From NCBI GenBank assembly GCA_019058245.1, contig JAHPZJ010000001.1:1-44145 (forward strand): DNA of 44,145 nt. Reading direction: 5' to 3'. The notes below the pieces were generated by a model. The model was not told the origin of the DNA, did no database searches, and was given only the letters and a program-made list of their open reading frames with translations. Within the stretch, counting starts at the first letter, position 1, and each line of letters starts with the position of its first letter. Made by a program: the position numbers and the translations under genes. Positions 7,995 through 16,373 of the stretch are shown here, in pieces. The DNA comes from Promethearchaeota archaeon. GTDB lineage: Archaea > Asgardarchaeota > Lokiarchaeia > Sigyniarchaeales > SOKP01.

Positions 7995-8899
7995 TAGGTA
8001 AAAATTTGTCTATTATTGGAGGTTCTGGTGGCATGGGCCAAGTTTTCGGACGATATTTCAAGCAACATGGGTTCAAAATTACTATATTTGCCCGAAATGA
8101 AGATAAATTGAAGGCTGTTGCTAAAGATTTAGAAGTTGAGTATGAGTTAGATCTCGAAAAATGCGTTGTAAATGCTGATATTGTAATGCTTTCAATCCCT
8201 ATTCATTCTACCTCAGATATGATTGAAAAGATCGCCCCGATGATGAAAAAAAATTCATTAATTTTTGATATAACTTCTCTAAAATTAGAAACCTCCATGA
8301 TCTTACATAAAGTTCATAAGATCTATCCTATTAACTGTGTATCAATTCATCCAATGTTTGGACCAGGAATCAAGAATTTGAAAAACTATGGTATTATTGT
8401 ATTAAGAATAGGTGGAACAAACCAATATGACAAAATAATTAATGAACTCCTTGAAATATTTAGATCAGATGGAATTATTATTACAGAAACAACACCGGAT
8501 ATTCACGATTCTAGAATCGCTATAACGCTTGGTGTTCCACATATGTTTAATATCTTATTCTTGAATTTACTTAAGAGGACAAATAAACCTTTAACTGAAT
8601 TAACTACTTTTACTGGTACTACTTTTCTTCTACAAAAAGTATTCGCAGAGAGCATTATTCAAAGGGAAATGGAGATGTTTGGTGAAATCCAAATAGAAAA
8701 TGAAAAATTTCATGAAATTTTAGATATTTTCGAAGATTTAATTAAAGAGTATAAAAAAGTAATTAAAAATAAAGACTTAAATCATTTTAAAAAACTCTTT
8801 TCTGAAGCATTAGAGTACTCAAAAGAAGACACACATTTTGAAGATTCATACAAATACTTTTATGAATTTATGAAGATTTTAAAAGGAAAAAAAGTATAA
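7991..8899 (+). CDS. tyrA: Prephenate dehydrogenase (TyrA family)
   Basis: 302 residues. It oxidatively decarboxylates prephenate (or arogenate) to the tyrosine precursor. The N-terminal nucleotide loop is GGSGGMG (10-16), and ARN after the second strand suggests NADP preference. The family motif SIHPMFGPG (118-126) with H120 is present. The C-terminal helical region (about 165-300) is the dimerisation domain; there is no chorismate mutase or ACT domain. It overlaps aroE by 4 bp in one operon. Confidence 0.88.
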   Translation: MIGKNLSIIGGSGGMGQVFGRYFKQHGFKITIFARNEDKLKAVAKDLEVEYELDLEKCVVNADIVMLSIPIHSTSDMIEKIAPMMKKNSLIFDITSLKLETSMILHKVHKIYPINCVSIHPMFGPGIKNLKNYGIIVLRIGGTNQYDKIINELLEIFRSDGIIITETTPDIHDSRIAITLGVPHMFNILFLNLLKRTNKPLTELTTFTGTTFLLQKVFAESIIQREMEMFGEIQIENEKFHEILDIFEDLIKEYKKVIKNKDLNHFKKLFSEALEYSKEDTHFEDSYKYFYEFMKILKGKKV

Positions 8900-8914
8900 A
8901 AAAAAAAGTAGTAA

Positions 8915-9283
8915 TTATTGAGTTGCACTTCCACAAAGAGCACAAAATTTAGCATTTTCATTTTGATTTAGTTCAGATCCACAGCTGTGACAAAATTTTG
9001 AACCTTTTTGAATTTTATGTGATTCTAAAACAAGATTTTGACTTTGACCTTGATTAACAGTATTTATCACTTGATAGTTTGAAATTGGTTGAATCTCTTC
9101 CATTTGTTCATAACAAACTGAATTACAATGAATACATTTGGGATGATGTTCCTTATCTAAGTATACAGCAATATAAATCAATAAACCAATTCCACCAGTA
9201 AAAATAGCTAAAAAAATCGCCAAACCAATATTAAATTCATTCTTCTTGGTATATACGTTTTTATTACATGTTGGGCAATACAT
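8915..9283 (-). CDS. Zinc-ribbon / membrane / zinc-ribbon protein (copy 1)
   Basis: 122 residues. CPTCNK (3-8) begins a zinc ribbon completed by CIHC at 50-53. Between them a hydrophobic stretch of about 22 residues (GLAIFLAIFTGGIGLLIYIAVY) forms one or two membrane passes. A separate C-terminal ribbon has FCHSCG and FCALCG. The ATG is preceded by GGAGTGAT, a good archaeal Shine-Dalgarno. First of three adjacent relatives on the same strand. Function unknown; a membrane-tethered zinc-binding adaptor is an inference. It converges on the prephenate dehydrogenase gene, and the A-run at 8899-8908 may serve as its oligo-T terminator. Confidence 0.75.
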   Translation of the reverse strand: MYCPTCNKNVYTKKNEFNIGLAIFLAIFTGGIGLLIYIAVYLDKEHHPKCIHCNSVCYEQMEEIQPISNYQVINTVNQGQSQNLVLESHKIQKGSKFCHSCGSELNQNENAKFCALCGSATQ

Positions 9284-9424
9284 TTTTCGATCACTCCATA
9301 TTGCTTTTTTTTATTTAATTAAAAAGAGATTTCAATAGAATTAAAAAAATTTGGAGTCCAATTTTTAAAATTGAGAATTAAAAGCTTATCTAAAATGTAA
9401 AAAGAATAGAAAAAGAATTTAGAA

Positions 9425-9796
9425 TTATTTTATTTTACTACCACAATTTGGGCAAAATTTTATCCCAATCTCTAATTTTTCACCGCAGAGTGGGCAATAA
9501 TTAGGAGTAGCACCAGTTATCTCTTCAGATACGTTAACTGATGCAGAATATGGAGATTGTTGAATTTGAGGTTGATATCTGTAAGGGCTTTCAGGTTGAA
9601 GAGTCGTAATTTTAGTACCGCAATGTATGCATCTATCTTCTGTTCTTCTATAATAAATAACGAGATATATTATTAAACCAATTCCTGCTGTAAAAATCAA
9701 TAATATTATTGCTAAACAAGTATCAATTTCTTCCCGTGTCAATAATACGTTCTGTTGACAGCGGGGACACCATCCAGTTGGGTTTTTAGTTGTCAT
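9425..9796 (-). CDS. Zinc-ribbon / membrane / zinc-ribbon protein (copy 2)
   Basis: 123 residues with the same plan as its neighbours: N-terminal CPRC paired with CIHC after a hydrophobic stretch (CLAIILLIFTAGIGLIIYLVIYY), a Pro/Gln/Ser-rich linker, and a C-terminal ribbon NYCPLCG...FCPNCG. The membrane segment is closely similar to copy 1 (IFTxGIGLxIY), so the two are tandem paralogues. The gap to copy 1 (9283-9425) is A+T-rich and holds the copy 1 promoter. Function unknown. Confidence 0.75.
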   Translation of the reverse strand: MTTKNPTGWCPRCQQNVLLTREEIDTCLAIILLIFTAGIGLIIYLVIYYRRTEDRCIHCGTKITTLQPESPYRYQPQIQQSPYSASVNVSEEITGATPNYCPLCGEKLEIGIKFCPNCGSKIK

Positions 9797-9849
9797 TTTT
9801 TTTTCACATATAGTTATATAATTTTGAATAGTATAGATAATACTAGTTT

Positions 9850-10242
9850 TTATTGTTTAAGAGAGGCTCCACATTTTGGGCAAATTGAGTCTTGACTACT
9901 TATTATTTCCTGACAAAATGGACAATTTGCTATATTATTCCTTAATTGTTTTTCTTGTTCGATAGTTTGAAGAATACGGTTGATTTCAGCTTTTGGTTCT
10001 GGTATATCTTCACGAGATTTATAGAAATCCAATTGATTCTGGCAATAGGGACAAAGGTTCTTTCTTATAATTACATAGTGATATATAAGAAAAGCTATTA
10101 TTCCAAATCCCAATGAAGAAATGATCACAAGAATCCAGATATTATAATACATACTATCAAATGATTTTCTTTTTGGTTTGTTAATTTCTTTCTCGCAATT
10201 ATTACAGTAGGCAAATCTCCTATTTTTACCCATATCTCTCAT
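9850..10242 (-). CDS. Zinc-ribbon / membrane / zinc-ribbon protein (copy 3, diverged)
   Basis: 130 residues with N-terminal CNNCEK, a hydrophobic stretch (about 31-56), CPYC and a C-terminal ribbon (NCPFCQ...ICPKCGASL). It shares the architecture but little sequence of the membrane part with copies 1 and 2. Two starts are possible: ATG 10240-10242 or, three codons in, ATG 10231-10233. It is 53 bp upstream of copy 2, so it could lead a three-gene transcript. Confidence 0.7.
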   Translation of the reverse strand: MRDMGKNRRFAYCNNCEKEINKPKRKSFDSMYYNIWILVIISSLGFGIIAFLIYHYVIIRKNLCPYCQNQLDFYKSREDIPEPKAEINRILQTIEQEKQLRNNIANCPFCQEIISSQDSICPKCGASLKQ

Positions 10243-10444
10243 TTAAAATAAGATAATTTATCCATTTAACTTTACTGATAGATTCTAAAAAAAAAAAATA
10301 TTATCTTTAATGCACCTTATTTTGTTAATCTTTTTAATTATTTGAGTTAATTAAAAATAAAAAAAATAAGTCCTTATTCATAATTATTTACCTAAGTGGA
10401 ATTGAAATTTCTTCTATAAAAAATTAATTTATCGATTTAAATTG

Positions 10445-11053
10445 ATGCACAACTCTTTATTTATTGCACTAGAAGGTGGCGATGCAGCAGGAACTACAAC
10501 TCATAGTCACCTTCTTAAAGGATTTTTAGAAAGTAAAGGTTTTAAAGTATTTTTAACACATGAGCCTTCAAATAGTAAAATCGGAGTATTGATAAGAGAT
10601 TTTTTGAAAAATAAGGAAATACCCCCTACAACAGATGCATTATTATTTGCAGCTGATAGAGATCTCCATTATAGAAATGAAATAAAGAAAAAACTCGATG
10701 AGGGGTATGTGGTTATTTCTGATAGATATATAGAATCATCAATCGTATACCAGTCAGCACAATCTGATGATATTACTGTTGATTGGATTAAAAAAATAAA
10801 TAAATTCGTTGGATTACCAGATCTTACAATAGTTTTGGATATTGATCCTGAAATTGCATTAGCGAGAAAAGAAACTGAAGAATTGGAAAAATTTGAAGTA
10901 AGTTCATTTTTGGATAAAGTAAGGAACCTTTATCTTTTACGTGCAAAAGAAGAAAATTATCATATTGTAAACTCAGATGATATCATAGAGATAGTACAAG
11001 AAAATATTCAAAAAATTGTTCTTGATAAATTCAAAAATTTGAGTAAATTATAA
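10445..11053 (+). CDS. tmk: Thymidylate (dTMP) kinase with altered P-loop
   Basis: 202 residues from ATG 10445 (a TTG directly before it is less likely). It phosphorylates dTMP to dTDP. The ALEGGD...TTTH P-loop region, HEPS, DALLFAADR and the SDRYIESSIVYQ signature identify the family. The Walker A lysine is not present: where GxGK[ST] is expected the sequence reads GDAAGTTT, so a Thr takes the Lys position. The DRY arginine and the substrate-binding residues remain. Similar GTTT loops exist in some Tmk homologues as far as I recall, so it may be active. It stands alone; no Shine-Dalgarno, probably leaderless. Confidence 0.85.
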   Translation: MHNSLFIALEGGDAAGTTTHSHLLKGFLESKGFKVFLTHEPSNSKIGVLIRDFLKNKEIPPTTDALLFAADRDLHYRNEIKKKLDEGYVVISDRYIESSIVYQSAQSDDITVDWIKKINKFVGLPDLTIVLDIDPEIALARKETEELEKFEVSSFLDKVRNLYLLRAKEENYHIVNSDDIIEIVQENIQKIVLDKFKNLSKL

Positions 11054-11136
11054 AATCAAATAATAAAACATAAATTACTCCTATAATATTATGCCTAGAG
11101 ATAATTAATTCAAAATTCACACTATTTTAGATAAAA

Positions 11137-12426
11137 TTGAATTCTGATAATTCCAAACATGAATCTTCTTTTAAGATAGATAGACTATTTAATTATGTTA
11201 AAAAATTTAGCTTTCCTCGTCTTGCTGGAACAAGCGGAGAAGTAAAAGCTGTTGATTTAGCAATAAAGACATTTAAAGATATTGGTTATGATGATCTAAA
11301 AATCCAGAAAGAACATTTTAAGTTTTCTGATTTTTACTCAACTACACTTATAAAATTAATAATGGTTATTAACTTAACTTTTTCTTTGTTTGTCTTAATG
11401 TTTACGTATATTAGCTTATATTTTACAATTATTATAGGAGGTATAATGGCTTTTGTACTAATCTTAATTATTAGAGGTTTAAAGCATCCAGAAAATCCGG
11501 GATTTTGGGGAGAATATTATGGAAAGACAATTTCTGCTACTAATGTATTTGTAAAACTACCAGCAAAAAAGTTACCAACAGATCAGGCGGGAGATATTAT
11601 CATTTCTGCACACTTAGATTCAAAATCTCAATCATTTAAAACTTATTGGAGAGTATTTTTTTATCGAGTTTGGCTATATAGTGGGATTTTTCTTGCTCTC
11701 TTTTTTATACTTTTATTTATTCGTACCTTTACTATAATAAAAATAAATCTTTTAACAATAGGAAGCGGATTATGGATCCTTACAATAATTATTTCAATCT
11801 CAAACTTTTTTTTAATATTTCTAAACACTCATAATAAATCACCGGGATCATTAGATAATGCTACTGGAATGGCAGTGGTTTTTGAATTAAGTGATTATTT
11901 TAGAGAAAAGGCACTTGAGTATTTTAATATTTGGTTTTGCCAATTCTCTGCAGAAGAGCTAGGAACAATGGGTTCTAGAATATTTGTAAATAATCGTGAA
12001 GTGAAATTTGTTAAAAAAAGAGTATTTCAAATTAATTTAGATATAATATCATGTATATGTGAATCAAAGAATCAAGTAGAATATCTAAAATCTTATGGTG
12101 TATTACCTCGGAAAAAAGTTGCACCATTACTGAGTAAATATTTAGATAATGCGGCTAAAGAAGAAAATATAAGAATAAAAGGATATCATTTATCTACAGG
12201 TGCTCACACTGATTCTGTTCCTTTTCATTTAAGGGAATTTGATTCTGTTGATCTGGTTACACGAGTAGGTGGTAGATATACTCATACTAAAGATGATACA
12301 CCTGATAAAGTAGATCCTAAAGTATTAAAGGAGGCTTGTATAATAATTAGAAGAGTTATTCTCTCATTAGATAAAGATTATCATATTTTATGTGAAAATG
12401 AGAAAGTGGTTAGTAATATAGATTAG
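11137..12426 (+). CDS. Membrane-embedded M28-family zinc aminopeptidase
   Basis: 429 residues from TTG 11137, the only start-like codon before the conserved SFPRLAGT segment (25-32). The two-zinc ligand set of family M28 is visible: H159 and D161 (SAHLDSK), D240 (SLDNATG), E273-E274 (SAEELGTMG), D302, and H383 (YTHTKDDTPDKVD). One membrane pair (about 71-112) precedes the first ligands. A second pair (about 172-230) is inserted between the HxD motif and the bridging Asp, inside the catalytic domain. A paralogue with the same layout is at 24337-25491. Its substrate is unknown, probably N-terminal residues of peptides at the membrane. Confidence 0.82.
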   Translation: MNSDNSKHESSFKIDRLFNYVKKFSFPRLAGTSGEVKAVDLAIKTFKDIGYDDLKIQKEHFKFSDFYSTTLIKLIMVINLTFSLFVLMFTYISLYFTIIIGGIMAFVLILIIRGLKHPENPGFWGEYYGKTISATNVFVKLPAKKLPTDQAGDIIISAHLDSKSQSFKTYWRVFFYRVWLYSGIFLALFFILLFIRTFTIIKINLLTIGSGLWILTIIISISNFFLIFLNTHNKSPGSLDNATGMAVVFELSDYFREKALEYFNIWFCQFSAEELGTMGSRIFVNNREVKFVKKRVFQINLDIISCICESKNQVEYLKSYGVLPRKKVAPLLSKYLDNAAKEENIRIKGYHLSTGAHTDSVPFHLREFDSVDLVTRVGGRYTHTKDDTPDKVDPKVLKEACIIIRRVILSLDKDYHILCENEKVVSNID

Positions 12427-12438
12427 TAATATAACATA

Positions 12439-12975
12439 TTACATTAAACTTTCAATTTCATTTTGAATCTTTTCAATTCTATTCTTTGATTTTATTAAGA
12501 TCTCACTTTTACCATATTTTTGAAACCAACGATTAAATCTCTCTTGAATTGATACTTCTTTGGTACCCGACATATGCTTATCTGCTAAACATATTATTTT
12601 TTCTTCTAGAGTAGTAGGTAAATAGTCTTTTATTGGTAATCCAATTTTTCCGGCATCTTCTTTGTCTATCCCTCCAAGAATATGAGTTTCACAAATCCTT
12701 GCCAGTCTTTCAGAAAAACCCCTTTGTCTTATAATTTTTCCCCCTATTAAAGCATGTTTAAAACCATGAGCTTTAGTTCTTCCAATATCGTGTAATAAAG
12801 CGCCAATCTCAATTAAATGCATATCTACTTTGGTCTTTTTTATTTTACTGCCAATTTGCATAGCTTTATCAGCAACTTTTTCTGAATGGCGTCTAACAGA
12901 AAGGGGAATCTTTAATTTCTTTAATAAATTTAATACAAATTCTCGATCGGGTAGAATGTCTTCTTTTATCACCAT
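12439..12975 (-). CDS. HD-domain phosphohydrolase (HDIG type)
   Basis: 178 residues of one HD domain: H30 (RRHSEKVAD), the HD pair H62-D63 in LLHDIGR, H74, H98 (ETHILGG) and an Asp in CLADKH. This matches the archaeal TIGR00295-type HDIG proteins. The metal ligands are intact, so nucleotide or phosphoester hydrolysis is likely, but the substrate is unknown. It converges on the M28 gene with a 13-bp gap. The 160 bp upstream show nothing notable. Confidence 0.8.
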   Translation of the reverse strand: MVIKEDILPDREFVLNLLKKLKIPLSVRRHSEKVADKAMQIGSKIKKTKVDMHLIEIGALLHDIGRTKAHGFKHALIGGKIIRQRGFSERLARICETHILGGIDKEDAGKIGLPIKDYLPTTLEEKIICLADKHMSGTKEVSIQERFNRWFQKYGKSEILIKSKNRIEKIQNEIESLM

Positions 12976-13139
12976 TATTTTTTATAATTAATCAATTATC
13001 TTTAAGTTTTAGATATCGTTTTAATAAGAAAATCGCTGTGGTAATACAGAGATCTACTCCTTTTAGAGTATGATTAACAATTCAGTATAAGGGATTAGTA
13101 TGAAGGAAAAATTTATTGCGTGTAGTTTTTTTGCTTTTA

Positions 13140-13628
13140 TTAAATTTCTTCAAAAGGACCACTTACTAAGCCTCCAACCGATCCACCTATTAATACGCCT
13201 ATAAATGCACTAAATATTCCCCCTAATGTTTCAGTTAATTGAGTTCCTTGAAATAACGACATTAAATCTTCACCAGAAGCAATATTTAATAGAATCCACA
13301 TTAATAAAACTATAACGACTACTAATGTACTTGCTATTACACCTCTTTTTAATCCTTTTGCTATTGTACCTGTAATATAACCCATAAAAATCCATGCTAA
13401 AAGCTCTGGAGCGAAAAATCCAAAAACGGTTGGATTACCAGTAAAAAATGAGATCATATCAAAATCAAAATTTGCCCCAACTAATAAAGCAAATATTCTA
13501 AACAGTTCATCATCATCAACATATAAATTAATTTGTTCTATAATAACCATCATGTTAAAGAAAAATACTGTAAAAAAACTAAGTACAATTCCAACAATGA
13601 TTCCAATAATTAATCGATAGGACGTCAT
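13140..13628 (-). CDS. Hypothetical membrane protein
   Basis: 162 residues, very hydrophobic, with an N-terminal segment (7-29), two central segments around 70-90 and 98-118, and a glycine-rich C-terminal segment (134-156, GGIFSAFIGVLIGGSVGGL) that may be tightly packed. No family recognised. It stands alone, opposite in strand to the uS2 gene. The 230 bp between them are A+T-rich without an evident gene. Confidence 0.65.
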   Translation of the reverse strand: MTSYRLIIGIIVGIVLSFFTVFFFNMMVIIEQINLYVDDDELFRIFALLVGANFDFDMISFFTGNPTVFGFFAPELLAWIFMGYITGTIAKGLKRGVIASTLVVVIVLLMWILLNIASGEDLMSLFQGTQLTETLGGIFSAFIGVLIGGSVGGLVSGPFEEI

Positions 13629-13857
13629 GATTTAAAATGATAAATGATACTGAATAAATTATTATATTATAATTATATTTTATAGGTTATATTACTACTT
13701 AAAATTATTTTGCTATTTTAAAAATTTAGTTCTTAGGGTATTAGAAAAATCTCCTCAATAAAATATTAAAATTATCACACATTCAATAAAATAATTACTA
13801 ATTTGATTAAACAAAGATTATCAAAATCTAGTTTATATTAAAAAAAAGGCTACTAAT

Positions 13858-14667
13858 TTGGCTCGAAAGAAAAAGAAAACTGAAGAAACACATACTAAGA
13901 TAGATCAGGATGATGAAGAAGATTTTATAGAGGATTTTGAAATTGATTTCGAAGAAGATTTAGATTTAGAAGAAGAACTTGACTTATTAGATACTGATGA
14001 TTTGAGTGCGGGAATTGAAACTAAAGAGGAGTTAATTGATAAGGATGAGGAAAGAAAACAACTATATCTCAGTTGCGGTATACATATTGGAACAAAACTT
14101 TTAACTGGAGACGCTCGAAGATTTATTTATAGACAAACAAATTATGGATTGTATGTAATTGATTTAACGCAAACAGATGAACGTCTTCAAATCGCTGCTA
14201 AATTTTTAAGTAAATACGTTGAAGAAGGAAGTGATAGAGTCATTGTCACTTCTGTTCGACGATATGGAAAAGAACCTGTAAGAAAATTCTGTCAAGTATT
14301 AGGGTGCAGAGCAATAACCACTAGATTTATTCCAGGCTCACTTACAAATCCCATCATAGATACTTATATTAAAGATGCAAGTGTGGTTGTCATTGTAGAT
14401 CCTCATGCAGATAAAGTAGTCTTACGTGAAGCTAAATTAGCTCGTATTCCTGTCATATCTCTTTTTGATACAGATGATACTTTAGAGGGTATAGATCTCG
14501 CAATTCCGGCAAATAACCGAGGTAAAAAAGCATTAGGTTTAGCATTTTGGCTTTTAGCACGACAAATAATGTTAGAATTAGGAAAGATCTCAAGTGAAGA
14601 TGAGTTTCCTTATACTTTAGAAGAATTTACCTCAAAAATTGTTCCTATGTACCGACAAGAACAATAA
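13858..14667 (+). CDS. rps2: Small-subunit ribosomal protein uS2 with acidic N-terminal extension
   Basis: 269 residues from TTG 13858 (no ATG nearby; directly before MARKKKK-like basic residues). The uS2 core starts near residue 69 and shows CGIHIGTKLLTGDARRFIY, DLTQTDERL, the GSLTNP loop and DPHADKVVLREAKLARIPVISLFDTD typical of the family. Residues about 12-68 are an unusually acidic tail, mostly Glu, Asp and Leu, following a Lys-rich start. Archaeal uS2 usually begins close to the core. It is not next to its usual operon partners (for example eno or RNA polymerase subunit genes). Component of the 30S subunit platform/head region. Confidence 0.93.
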   Translation: MARKKKKTEETHTKIDQDDEEDFIEDFEIDFEEDLDLEEELDLLDTDDLSAGIETKEELIDKDEERKQLYLSCGIHIGTKLLTGDARRFIYRQTNYGLYVIDLTQTDERLQIAAKFLSKYVEEGSDRVIVTSVRRYGKEPVRKFCQVLGCRAITTRFIPGSLTNPIIDTYIKDASVVVIVDPHADKVVLREAKLARIPVISLFDTDDTLEGIDLAIPANNRGKKALGLAFWLLARQIMLELGKISSEDEFPYTLEEFTSKIVPMYRQEQ

Positions 14668-14772
14668 ATATATTAATTCCCATTTCCGATTGTTATTTCT
14701 TATTATATATATTTTAAATACTTAATTTTAGAACCCTTACAGATATACTATTAATAATTTTATTGAAAAAAA

Positions 14773-14781
14773 TTATAAATA
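14773..14781 (+). promoter_or_regulatory. TATA box for the membrane DHp-like protein gene
   Basis: TTATAAATA preceded by a purine-rich GAAAAAAA element (BRE-like). Its centre is about 29 bp before ATG 14806, placing transcription start within a few bases of the start codon, so the mRNA would be essentially leaderless. Confidence 0.5.
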
Positions 14782-14805
14782 TATCCTGAATAAATATATT
14801 CTAAG

Positions 14806-15657
14806 ATGAATGAACTTATTTTATATAGTCAAATCGTATTATTTATAATTCGGATAATAGGATTCGTTGTTTCAATTGAATTCTATCATGATTTAAAGAA
14901 AAATGAGTTTATTATATTCGCAATAAGTTGGCTTTTATTTATATTATCAACTCTATTAGCTATAGTGCCGATATTTTGGGATAATCAAACAATTCTCCAA
15001 ATTCTTTTAATCATAAATGTACTTTTTACAAGTTTAGGTGTAATCTTTTATATATGGGGCATTTATATATATTTTATTTCAATAAATCCAAGATTAATGT
15101 TAATTTTTATTGGTGTATTTACAATTATAGCTTTTATTTTATATATTGCTATTAATTCTCTAACTGCAATACTTTTTATGGTAATAGGTTTCAATTTAGT
15201 ACTAGTATCTACCTTTATAATACCATCTTTAAAAATTAACCAATTTAAAAATTTTATGGGAAAAAGCATTAGATGGTATTATTCAGTATTATTCTTTGTC
15301 TTATTATATATCATTATTTCAATTTATACGAGTTTATCGGGATTTGATTATGGTTTGTATGAAAGTGATGATACTATTATGATTCTTCTTTATTATGTCC
15401 CAACAAATTTTATTTCCATTATACTAATTATATTATTAATTCACTTGGAGTATGGAATATCTACCCGGGAAGTTCATGATTTAAAAGATAAATATTCTCA
15501 TGATATAGGAAATATATTACAGGTTATTAGCACAGCAACCGAAATTTCGAATAACCAAGAGAATTTTCAAAAAGATATTTTAACAGAAATGAAAGATCTA
15601 GTGCAAAATAAGGTGAAAGAGGCCTCAAATTTAATAAAAGAAATAAGAGACTTATAA
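14806..15657 (+). CDS. Multi-pass membrane protein with a histidine-kinase-like phosphoacceptor (DHp) tail and no ATPase domain
   Basis: 283 residues. Six or seven membrane segments span about 5-215, like a 7TM sensor. The cytoplasmic tail (about 221-283) reads REVHDLKDKYSHDIGNILQV, resembling the H-box of histidine kinases with H232 as candidate phosphoacceptor, followed by a second amphipathic helix (about 252-281). The protein stops there: no N, G1, F or G2 boxes of the HATPase domain follow, and the next gene is on the other strand. It may be phosphorylated by another kinase, act as a dimeric sensor, or be a truncated kinase. A TATA box fits a leaderless mRNA. Confidence 0.7.
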   Translation: MNELILYSQIVLFIIRIIGFVVSIEFYHDLKKNEFIIFAISWLLFILSTLLAIVPIFWDNQTILQILLIINVLFTSLGVIFYIWGIYIYFISINPRLMLIFIGVFTIIAFILYIAINSLTAILFMVIGFNLVLVSTFIIPSLKINQFKNFMGKSIRWYYSVLFFVLLYIIISIYTSLSGFDYGLYESDDTIMILLYYVPTNFISIILIILLIHLEYGISTREVHDLKDKYSHDIGNILQVISTATEISNNQENFQKDILTEMKDLVQNKVKEASNLIKEIRDL

Positions 15658-15703
15658 AAACTAATAAAATTAATAAAAATTGCATAGATATTTCCTAGGT
15701 AAA

Positions 15704-16267
15704 TTACGAGTTTCCTGAGGATAAATTTTTTCCTAACTGAAAAGCTTTTTCCATTATTTCTTTTTTTTCAGAAACTTCCCCTCTTTTAGTCACTCCAGGA
15801 ACAATTAATTTTTTAATTAATGGTATTTCTAAGTATTGAAAACTCTTCTCAAATAAAGAAATTAGAGGAGTAGCAGTATCAAAATTTACTTCTTCAAATG
15901 GTACTACCAAAATTGCTTTTTTTCCCTTAAGTTTTTCTCGATTTTCAGGACAATTAAAAAAAACAAATCGATCCAAGAATAATTTCATGAGACCTGTTGG
16001 ACCATACCAATATACAGGTGTCCCAAAAATAAGAATATCACTTTCAATTATTTTTTGATAAATATTTATCATATCATCATTCTTATTACATTGGTTCACT
16101 TCCCAACATACATGACATCCATCGCATTCTTTTATATTCAATTTATTTAAAAAAATCATATCTATTTTGGCATTCAGTTCCTTTGCACCATCAAGAATTT
16201 TTGAAACCAAAACATGAGTATTTCCATTAATGCGTGGACTTCCCACAATACCTAAAATCTGTTTCAT
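15704..16267 (-). CDS. Iron-sulfur flavoprotein / NADPH-dependent FMN reductase family
   Basis: 187 residues of flavodoxin-like fold: FMN-phosphate loop GSPRINGNT (9-17) and the PVYWYGPTGLMKLFLDR segment that stacks on the flavin. A cysteine motif C48-x2-C51-x2-C54-x5-C60 follows the second strand, as in archaeal iron-sulfur flavoproteins that bind a [4Fe-4S] cluster. Likely an electron carrier between ferredoxin and oxygen or other acceptors. The start ATG 16265-16267 has an AAGGATG element 5-8 bases before it. Confidence 0.85.
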   Translation of the reverse strand: MKQILGIVGSPRINGNTHVLVSKILDGAKELNAKIDMIFLNKLNIKECDGCHVCWEVNQCNKNDDMINIYQKIIESDILIFGTPVYWYGPTGLMKLFLDRFVFFNCPENREKLKGKKAILVVPFEEVNFDTATPLISLFEKSFQYLEIPLIKKLIVPGVTKRGEVSEKKEIMEKAFQLGKNLSSGNS

Positions 16268-16373
16268 ATTTTACATCCTTAAATGACAATTGAATATTTT
16301 AATAATTAAAAATTATTAACTAAAGAAGTTTATTAAAAGAAATGAAAAGAATCGATAAATATTCTAATGGGTT

